Positions 1-8,355 of a DNA stretch of 64,000 nt are shown in pieces. The notes beneath the pieces are model-generated. The model was not told the DNA's origin. It saw only the letters and a list, made by a program, of their open reading frames with translations, and did not search any database. The stretch is taken from assembly GCF_029227915.1 (NCBI RefSeq), contig NC_079878.1:32515501-32579500 (forward strand), in the 5' to 3' direction. This DNA is from Hydractinia symbiolongicarpus (Eukaryota; Cnidaria; Hydrozoa; Anthoathecata; Hydractiniidae). The position numbers and the translations under genes are program-made. The stretch's first letter is position 1. Each line of letters starts with the position of its first letter.

Positions 1-144
1 AAGTTTAATCGCCGGCAAACGAAAACCCGCCATTTCTCGTAAACCCCGGACTCGGCCCGCATAGTCAAAAGTATACAAAGAAAGTACCCAGGGAGTAAAC
101 TCATTTCCCGAACGATTTTTTAAATTATTTTTTCACCACTAAAA

Positions 145-347
145 CGCATGAGACTTGTAGTTTTCAAAAATGTTTTCATTTTTGATGAGACGCTGAATAA
201 AAGAAGTTTAATCGCCGGCAAACGAAAACCTGCCATTTCCCGTGAATCCCGGACTCGGCCGGCATAGTCAAAAGTATACAAAGAAAGTACCCAGGGTGTA
301 AACGCATTTCCCGAACGATTTTTTAAATTATTATTTCACCACTAAAG
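145..347 (+). repeat. Exemplar satellite monomer, type A
   Basis: First complete monomer in the window when the unit is started at cgcatgagac. It is 203 bp long, and the landmark spacing to the next unit is exactly 203. Type A is recognised by cgcatgagac preceded by caccactaaaa, and by tagttttcaaaaatg shortly after. A typical A monomer holds about 12 CpG sites, mostly in the central 60 bp, with long T and A tracts on both sides. Strand is nominal, because no transcription direction can be inferred. Confidence 0.9.
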
Positions 348-550
348 CCCATGAGACTTGTAGTATTTAAAAATACTTTCATTTTTGATGAGACGCTGAA
401 TAAAAGAAGTTTACTCGCCGGCAAACAAAAAGCCGCGACTTCCCGTAAATCCCGGACTCGGCACGTATAGTCAAAAGTATACAAAGAAAGTACCCAGGAA
501 GTAAACTCATTTCCCGAACGATTTTTTAAATTTTTTTTTCACCACTAAAA
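348..550 (+). repeat. Exemplar satellite monomer, type B
   Basis: The next 203 bp unit, type B, begins cccatgagac after caccactaaag. Most B units have tagtttttaaaaatg where A has tagttttcaaaaatg, and their upstream spacer is usually ttattatttc rather than ttattttttc. This copy is a sub-type carrying tagtatttaaaaatac at 361-376 and a core of tttactcgccggcaaacaaa. A and B units alternate over long stretches, giving a 406 bp dimer. The alternation is broken wherever odd-numbered blocks were duplicated. Confidence 0.85.
363..376. other. Short inverted repeat in a B sub-type
   Basis: The arms gtattt and aaatac are exact reverse complements separated by two bases. In most B monomers the same place reads gtttttaaaaatgt, which does not pair this way. 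The same variant recurs in many other B-subtype units, for example near 37990, 45907, 58488, 59300 and 61330. It is useful as a subfamily marker. Whether the hairpin matters is not known. Confidence 0.6.
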
Positions 551-1479
551 CGCATGAGACTTGTAGTTTTCAAAAATGTTTTCATTTTTGATGAGACGCT
601 GAATAAAAGAAGTTTAATCGCCGGCAAACGAAAACCTGCGATTTCCCGTAAATCCCGGACTCGGCCCGTATAGTCAAAAGTATACAAAGAAAGTACCCCG
701 GGTGTAAACTCATTTCCCGAACGATTTTTTAAATTATTTTTTCACCACTAAAACGCATGAGACTTGTAGTTTTCAAAAATGTTTTCATTTTTGATGAGAC
801 GCTGAATGAAAGAAGTTTAATCGCCGGCAAACGAAATCCCACGATTTCCCGTAAATCCCGGGCTTGGCCCGTATAGTCGAATGTATACAAAGAAAGTACC
901 CAGGAAGTAAACTCATTTCCCAAACGATTTTTTAAATTTTTTTTTCACCACTAAAACGCATGAGACTTGTAGCTTTCAAAAATGTTTTCATTTTTGATGA
1001 GACGCTGAATCAAAGAAGTTTAATCGCCGGCAAACGAAAACCTGCGATTTCCAGTAAATCCTGGACTCGGCCCGTATAGTCAAAAGTATACAAAGAAAGT
1101 ACCCAGAGAGTAAAATCATTTCCCAAACGATTTTTTAAATTATTATTTCACCACTAAAACGCATGAGACTTGTAGTTTTTAAGAATGTTTTCATTTTTGA
1201 TGAGACGCTGAATAAAAGCAGTTTAATCGCCGGCAAACGAAAACCTGCGATTTCCCGTAAATCCCGGACTCGGCCCGTATAGTCAAAAGTATACAAAGAA
1301 ATTACCCAGGGAGTAAACTCATTTCCAGAACGATTTTTTAATTCATTTTTTCACCACTAAAACGCATGAGACTTGTAGTTTCCAAAAATGTTTACATTTT
1401 TGTTGAGACGCTGAAAAAAAGAAGTTTAATCGCCGGCAAACGAAAACCTGCGATTTCCCGTAAATCCCGGACTCGGCCC

Positions 1480-1497
1480 GTATAGTCAAAACTATAC
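1480..1497. other. Perfect 7-bp hairpin variant gtatagt/actatac
   Basis: Arms gtatagt and actatac flank a caaa loop. In most monomers the right arm reads agtatac, leaving only a 5 bp inverted repeat (gtata/tatac). The g-to-c change that completes the pairing recurs near 21463, 21867, 26935, 27545, 28363, 31205, 34045 and 49267, so it marks a subfamily. A structural role is not shown. Confidence 0.55.
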
Positions 1498-2469
1498 AAA
1501 GAAAGTACCCAGGGAGTAAACTAATTTCCCAAACGATTTTTTGAATTATTATTTCACCACTAAAGCCCATGAGACTTGTAGTTTTTAAAAATGTTTTCAT
1601 TTTTGATGAGACGCTGAATAAAAGAAGTTTAATCGCCGGCAAACGAAAACCCGCGATTTCCCGTAAATCCCGGACTCGGCCCGTATAGTCAAAAGTATAC
1701 AAAGAAAGTACCCAGGGAGTAAACTCATTTCCCGAACGATTTTTTAAATTACTTTTTCACCACTAAAAGGCATGAGACTTGTAGTTTTTAGAAATGTTTT
1801 CTTTTTAGATGAGACGCTTAATGAAAGTGGTTTAATCGCCGGCAAACGAAAACCCGCCATTTCCCGTAAATCCCGGGCTTGGCCGGTATAGTCGAATGTA
1901 TACAAAGAAAGTACCCTGTGAGTAAACTCCTTTCCAAAACGATTTTTTATATTATCTTTTCACCACTAAAACGCATGAGACTTGTAGTTTTCAAAAATGT
2001 TTTCATTTTTGATGAGACACTGAATAAAAGAAGTTTAATCGCCGGCAAACGAAAACCCGCCAATTCCCGTAAACCCCGGACTCGGTCCGTATAATCAAAA
2101 GTATACAAAGAAAGTACCCAGGAAGTAAACTCATTTCCCGAACGATTTTTTATATTATTTTGTCACCACTAAAACGCATGAGACTTGTAGTTTTCAAAAA
2201 TGTTTTCATTTTTGATAAGATGCTGAATGAAAGAAGTTTAATTGCCGGCAAACGAAAACCTGCGATTTCCCGTAAATGCCGGACTCGGCCCGTATAGTCA
2301 AAAGTATACAAAGAAAGTATCCAGGGTGTAAACTCATTTCCCGAACGATATTTTAAATTATTATTTCCCCACTAAAGCCTATGAGACTTGTAGTTTTTAA
2401 AAATGTTTTCATTTTTAATGAGACGCTGATTAAAAGAAGTTTAATCGCCGGCAAACGAAAACCCGCGAC

Positions 2470-5308
2470 TTCCCGTAAATCCCGGACTCGGCCCGTATAG
2501 TCAAAAGTATACAAAGAAAGTACCCAAGGAGTAAACTCATTTCCAAAACAATTTTTTAAATTATCTTTTCACCACTAAAACGCTTGAGACTTGTAGTTTT
2601 CAAAAATGTTTTCATTTTTGGTGAGACGCTGAATAAAAGAAGTTTAATCGCCGGCAAACGAAAACCTGCGATCTCCTGTAAATCCCGTACTCGGCCCGTA
2701 TAGTCAAAAGTATACAAAGAAAGTACCCAGGGTGTAAACTCATTTCCCGAACGATTTTTTAAATTATTATTTCACCACTAAAGCCCATTAGACTTGTAGT
2801 ATTTAAAAATATTTTTATTTTTGATGAGACGCTGAATAAAAGAAGTTTAATCGCCGGCAAACGAAAACCCGCGACTTCCCGTAAATCCCGGACTCGGCCC
2901 GTATAGTCAAAAGTATACAAAGAAAGTACCCAGGGAGTAAACTCATTTCCCGAACGATTTTTTAAATTATTTTTTCACCACTAAAACGCATGAGACTTGT
3001 AGTTTTCAAAAATGTTTTCATTTTGGATGAGACGCTGAATAAAAGCAGTTTAATCGCCGGCAAACGAAAACCTGCGATTTCCCGTAAATCCCGGACTCGG
3101 TCCGTATAGTCAAAAGTATACAAAGAAAGTACCCGGGGTGTAAACTCATTTCCCGAACGATTTTTTAAATTATTATTTCACCACTAAAGCCCATGAGACT
3201 TGTAGTTTTTAAAAATGTTTTCATATTTGATGAGACGCTGAATAAAAGAAGTTTAATTGCCGGCAAACGAAAACCCGCGACTTCCCGTAAATCCGGACTC
3301 GGCCGGTATAGTCAAAAGTATACAAAGAAAGTACTCAGGGAGTAAACTCATTTCCCGATCGATTTTTTAAATTAATTTTCACCACTAAAACGCATGAGAC
3401 TTGTAGTTTTCAGAAATGTTTTCATTTTTGATGAGACGCTTAATGAAAGTTGTTCAATCGCCGGCAAACGAAAACCCGCGATTTCCCGTAAATCCCGGGC
3501 TTGGCCCGTATAGTCGAATGTATACAAAGAAAGTACCCTGTGAGTAAACTCATTTCCGAAACGATTTTTTCAATTATCTTTGCACCACTAAAACGCATGA
3601 GACTTGCAGTTTTCAAAAATGTTTTCATTTTTGATGAGACGCTTAATAAAAGAGGTTTAATGGCCGGCAAACGAAATCCCGCGATTTCCCGTAAATCCCG
3701 GGCTTGGCCCGCATAGTCGAATGTATACAAAGAAAGTACCCAGGGAGTAAACTCATTTCCCGAACGATTTTTTAAATTTTTTTTTCACCACTAAAACGCA
3801 TGAGACTTGTAGTTTTTAAAAATGTTTACATTTTTGATGAGACGCTGAATAAAAGAAGTTTAATCGCCGGCAAACGAAAACCTGCGATTTCCCGTAAATC
3901 CTGGACTCGGTCCGTATAGTCAAAAGTATAAAAAGAAAGTACCCAGGGAGTAAACTAATTTCCCAAACGATTTTTTAAATTATTATTTCACCACTAAAGC
4001 CCATGAGACTTGTAGTTTTTAAAAATGTTTTCATTTTTGATGAGACGCTGAATAAAAGAATTTTAATCGCCGGCAAACGAAAACCCGCGATTTCCCGTAA
4101 ATCCCGGACTCGGTCCGTATAGTCAAAAGTATACAAAGAAAGTACCCAGGGATTAAACTCATTTCCCGAACGATTTTTTAAGTTATTTTTTCGCCACTAA
4201 AACGCATGAGACTTGCAGTTTTCAGAAATCTTTTCATTTTTGATGAGACGCTTAATGAAAGTGGTTTAATCGCCGACAAACGAAAACCTGCGATTTCCCG
4301 TAAATCCCAGACTCGGCCCGTATAGTCAAAAGTATACAAAAAAGTACCCAGGGTGTAAACTCATTTCTCGAACGATTTTTTAAATTATTTTTTCACCACT
4401 AAAACGCATGAGACCTGTAGTTTTCAAAAATGTTTTCGTTTTTGATGAGACGCTGAATAAAAGCAGTTTAATCGCCGGCAAACGAAAACCTGCGATTTCC
4501 CGTAAATCCCGGACTCGGCCCGTATAGTCAAAAGTATACAAAGAAAGTACCCAGGGAGAAAACTCATTTCCCAAACGATTTTTTAAATTTATATTTTACC
4601 ACTAAAGCCCATGAGACTTGTAGTTTTTAAAAATGTTTTCATTTTTGATGAGACGCTGAATAAAAGAAGTTTAATCGCCGGCAAACGAAAACCCGCGATT
4701 TCCCGTAAATCCCGGTCTCGGCCCGTATAGTCAAAAGTATACAAAGAAAGTACCCAGGATGTAAACGCATTTCCCGAACGATTTTTTAAATTATTTTTTC
4801 ACCACTAAAACGCATGAGACTTGTAGTTTTCAAAAATGTTTTCATTTTTGATGAGACGCTGAATAAAAGAAGTTTAATCGCCGGCAAACGAAAACCTGCG
4901 ATTTCCCGTAAATCCCGGACTCGGCCCATATAGTCAAAAGTATACAAAGAAAGTACCCAGGGAGTAAACTCATTTCCCAAACGATAATTTAAATTATTAT
5001 TTCACCACTAAAGCCCATGAGACTTGTAGTTTTTAAAAATGTTTTCATTTTTGATGAGACGCTGAATAAAAGAAGTTTAATCGCCGGCAAACGAAAACCC
5101 GCGATTTCCCGTAAATCCCGGACTCGGTCCGTATAGTCAAAAGTATACAAAGAAAGTACCCAGGGATTAAACTCATTTCCCGAACGATTTTTTAAGTTAT
5201 TTTTTCACCACTAAAACGCATGAGACCTGTAGTTTTCAAAAATGTTTTCATTTTTGATGAGACGCTGAATAAAAGCAGTTTAATCGCCGGCAAACGAAAA
5301 CCTGCGAT
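2470..5308. repeat. 14-monomer block, copy 1 (about 2840 bp)
   Basis: This block and the next are tandem copies at an offset of 2839-2840 bases, that is 14 monomers minus two. Reading line against line, the only difference I found is one lost c near 3293, in atccggactc against atcccggactc. The left boundary is set by the last mismatch before the match, at 2469 against 5308. Unusual shared markers include the g in ttcatttttggtgag, the tcatatttg variant, aaaaagaaagtaccc near 3930 and gagacctgtag. Confidence 0.9.
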
Positions 5309-8148
5309 TTCCCGTAAATCCCGGACTCGGCCCGTATAGTCAAAAGTATACAAAGAAAGTACCCAAGGAGTAAACTCATTTCCAAAACAATTTTTTAAAT
5401 TATCTTTTCACCACTAAAACGCTTGAGACTTGTAGTTTTCAAAAATGTTTTCATTTTTGGTGAGACGCTGAATAAAAGAAGTTTAATCGCCGGCAAACGA
5501 AAACCTGCGATCTCCTGTAAATCCCGTACTCGGCCCGTATAGTCAAAAGTATACAAAGAAAGTACCCAGGGTGTAAACTCATTTCCCGAACGATTTTTTA
5601 AATTATTATTTCACCACTAAAGCCCATTAGACTTGTAGTATTTAAAAATATTTTTATTTTTGATGAGACGCTGAATAAAAGAAGTTTAATCGCCGGCAAA
5701 CGAAAACCCGCGACTTCCCGTAAATCCCGGACTCGGCCCGTATAGTCAAAAGTATACAAAGAAAGTACCCAGGGAGTAAACTCATTTCCCGAACGATTTT
5801 TTAAATTATTTTTTCACCACTAAAACGCATGAGACTTGTAGTTTTCAAAAATGTTTTCATTTTGGATGAGACGCTGAATAAAAGCAGTTTAATCGCCGGC
5901 AAACGAAAACCTGCGATTTCCCGTAAATCCCGGACTCGGTCCGTATAGTCAAAAGTATACAAAGAAAGTACCCGGGGTGTAAACTCATTTCCCGAACGAT
6001 TTTTTAAATTATTATTTCACCACTAAAGCCCATGAGACTTGTAGTTTTTAAAAATGTTTTCATATTTGATGAGACGCTGAATAAAAGAAGTTTAATTGCC
6101 GGCAAACGAAAACCCGCGACTTCCCGTAAATCCCGGACTCGGCCGGTATAGTCAAAAGTATACAAAGAAAGTACTCAGGGAGTAAACTCATTTCCCGATC
6201 GATTTTTTAAATTAATTTTCACCACTAAAACGCATGAGACTTGTAGTTTTCAGAAATGTTTTCATTTTTGATGAGACGCTTAATGAAAGTTGTTCAATCG
6301 CCGGCAAACGAAAACCCGCGATTTCCCGTAAATCCCGGGCTTGGCCCGTATAGTCGAATGTATACAAAGAAAGTACCCTGTGAGTAAACTCATTTCCGAA
6401 ACGATTTTTTCAATTATCTTTGCACCACTAAAACGCATGAGACTTGCAGTTTTCAAAAATGTTTTCATTTTTGATGAGACGCTTAATAAAAGAGGTTTAA
6501 TGGCCGGCAAACGAAATCCCGCGATTTCCCGTAAATCCCGGGCTTGGCCCGCATAGTCGAATGTATACAAAGAAAGTACCCAGGGAGTAAACTCATTTCC
6601 CGAACGATTTTTTAAATTTTTTTTTCACCACTAAAACGCATGAGACTTGTAGTTTTTAAAAATGTTTACATTTTTGATGAGACGCTGAATAAAAGAAGTT
6701 TAATCGCCGGCAAACGAAAACCTGCGATTTCCCGTAAATCCTGGACTCGGTCCGTATAGTCAAAAGTATAAAAAGAAAGTACCCAGGGAGTAAACTAATT
6801 TCCCAAACGATTTTTTAAATTATTATTTCACCACTAAAGCCCATGAGACTTGTAGTTTTTAAAAATGTTTTCATTTTTGATGAGACGCTGAATAAAAGAA
6901 TTTTAATCGCCGGCAAACGAAAACCCGCGATTTCCCGTAAATCCCGGACTCGGTCCGTATAGTCAAAAGTATACAAAGAAAGTACCCAGGGATTAAACTC
7001 ATTTCCCGAACGATTTTTTAAGTTATTTTTTCGCCACTAAAACGCATGAGACTTGCAGTTTTCAGAAATCTTTTCATTTTTGATGAGACGCTTAATGAAA
7101 GTGGTTTAATCGCCGACAAACGAAAACCTGCGATTTCCCGTAAATCCCAGACTCGGCCCGTATAGTCAAAAGTATACAAAAAAGTACCCAGGGTGTAAAC
7201 TCATTTCTCGAACGATTTTTTAAATTATTTTTTCACCACTAAAACGCATGAGACCTGTAGTTTTCAAAAATGTTTTCGTTTTTGATGAGACGCTGAATAA
7301 AAGCAGTTTAATCGCCGGCAAACGAAAACCTGCGATTTCCCGTAAATCCCGGACTCGGCCCGTATAGTCAAAAGTATACAAAGAAAGTACCCAGGGAGAA
7401 AACTCATTTCCCAAACGATTTTTTAAATTTATATTTTACCACTAAAGCCCATGAGACTTGTAGTTTTTAAAAATGTTTTCATTTTTGATGAGACGCTGAA
7501 TAAAAGAAGTTTAATCGCCGGCAAACGAAAACCCGCGATTTCCCGTAAATCCCGGTCTCGGCCCGTATAGTCAAAAGTATACAAAGAAAGTACCCAGGAT
7601 GTAAACGCATTTCCCGAACGATTTTTTAAATTATTTTTTCACCACTAAAACGCATGAGACTTGTAGTTTTCAAAAATGTTTTCATTTTTGATGAGACGCT
7701 GAATAAAAGAAGTTTAATCGCCGGCAAACGAAAACCTGCGATTTCCCGTAAATCCCGGACTCGGCCCATATAGTCAAAAGTATACAAAGAAAGTACCCAG
7801 GGAGTAAACTCATTTCCCAAACGATAATTTAAATTATTATTTCACCACTAAAGCCCATGAGACTTGTAGTTTTTAAAAATGTTTTCATTTTTGATGAGAC
7901 GCTGAATAAAAGAAGTTTAATCGCCGGCAAACGAAAACCCGCGATTTCCCGTAAATCCCGGACTCGGTCCGTATAGTCAAAAGTATACAAAGAAAGTACC
8001 CAGGGATTAAACTCATTTCCCGAACGATTTTTTAAGTTATTTTTTCACCACTAAAACGCATGAGACCTGTAGTTTTCAAAAATGTTTTCATTTTTGATGA
8101 GACGCTGAATAAAAGCAGTTTAATCGCCGGCAAACGAAAACCTGCGAT
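5309..8148. repeat. 14-monomer block, copy 2 (about 2840 bp)
   Basis: Second tandem copy of the preceding block, ending just before the LINE insertion. All rare markers of copy 1 recur at plus 2840, for example aaaaagaaagtaccc near 6770 and the acgataattt variant at 7821. The near-identity means either a very recent duplication or an assembly artefact. The LINE is absent from the equivalent monomer near 5335 in copy 1. Confidence 0.9.
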
Positions 8149-8166
8149 TTCCCGTAAATCCCGGAC

Positions 8167-8174
8167 TCGGCCCG
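8167..8174. repeat. Target-site duplication, left copy (tcggcccg)
   Basis: The satellite core reads actcggcccg and then passes abruptly into poly(T). The same eight bases recur at 10079-10086, immediately beyond the other end of the inserted element, where the satellite resumes with tatagtc. This is the expected footprint of target-primed reverse transcription. One further t could be shared, but it is hidden in the poly(T). Confidence 0.85.
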
Positions 8175-8195
8175 TTTTTTTTTTTTTTTTGATTT

Positions 8196-8227
<32 letters not shown>
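8175..8227 (-). other. LINE poly(A) tail (poly(T) on the + strand)
   Basis: A run of 16 T, then gattttga, then 29 T. On the element's strand this is a long poly(A) interrupted by two single C bases. It abuts the target-site duplication directly, so it marks the 3' end of the insertion and the point where reverse transcription was primed. The long, nearly pure tract suggests the insertion is young. Confidence 0.93.
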
Positions 8228-8355
8228 GATTTTCTCTTTATTTAACGTCGATAGATACAATAGTATTTAAATAACTAATTTAAATCGACAACAAAACGTA
8301 AAACAAGGCAAACAGCGATAAAAAATAAGAAAAATAAATAAATAAATAAGTAAAG
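8228..8355 (-). other. LINE 3' untranslated region
   Basis: About 128 AT-rich bases lie between the reverse transcriptase stop codon and the poly(A) tail. The stop-proximal end carries a short (aaat)n-like run at 8331-8350. A polyadenylation signal lies at the other end. I see no other structured element here. Confidence 0.8.
8237..8242 (-). promoter_or_regulatory. Polyadenylation signal AATAAA
   Basis: tttatt on the plus strand reads AATAAA on the element's strand. It is about ten bases upstream of the poly(A) tail that starts at 8227, a normal distance for RNA polymerase II cleavage and polyadenylation. It supports the view that the element was copied from a polyadenylated transcript. Confidence 0.7.

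Larger units (their letters stand above)
1..8174. repeat. 203-bp satellite array, left arm
   Basis: Head-to-tail copies of a 203 bp unit fill this interval, all in one orientation. The landmark catgagacttg recurs every 203 bases (147, 350, 553 and onward) with only occasional single-base indels. Each unit carries the same ordered landmarks: gatgagacgctgaat, a CpG-rich core around gccggcaaacgaaaac and cccggactcggcccg, then gtatacaaagaaagtaccc, then cgattttttaaatta and caccactaaa. No gene, RNA gene or second repeat family is visible here. The first 2469 bases are mixed A and B monomers without an adjacent duplicate. The remainder is a tandemly duplicated 14-monomer block. The last monomer is cut by the retrotransposon insertion at 8174/8175. 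Confidence 0.97.

Noticed and set aside
185-290. Hammerhead ribozyme, as found in some invertebrate satellites
   Set aside because: tgatgag, cgaaaac and a gtc triplet occur in the right general order. However, the core C before TGATGAG is a T, and the bases between tgatgag and cgaaaac cannot form the required stem II.
1343-1702. Family of small conserved genes repeated throughout the window
   Set aside because: The frames follow satellite monomers exactly, occur on both strands over the same bases, change length with single-base indels and have no recognisable domain. They are better explained as chance frames in a homogenised repeat.
3504-3520. CENP-B box
   Set aside because: In the gtcgaatg subtype, cccgtatagtcgaatg resembles a reversed CENP-B box, but cgaa is one base too close to cccg. 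The spacing fails, and the commoner gtcaaaag subtype lacks cgaa.
4339-4365. Functional meaning for monomers of 201-202 bp
   Set aside because: The short units come from single-base losses in homopolymer-like stretches (for example gtatacaaaaaagtaccc). They are scattered and serve only as lineage markers.
8060-8245. Plus-strand frame running from the satellite into the poly(T)
   Set aside because: Its second half is a run of phenylalanine codons from the LINE poly(A) tail read on the wrong strand, so it is not a gene.
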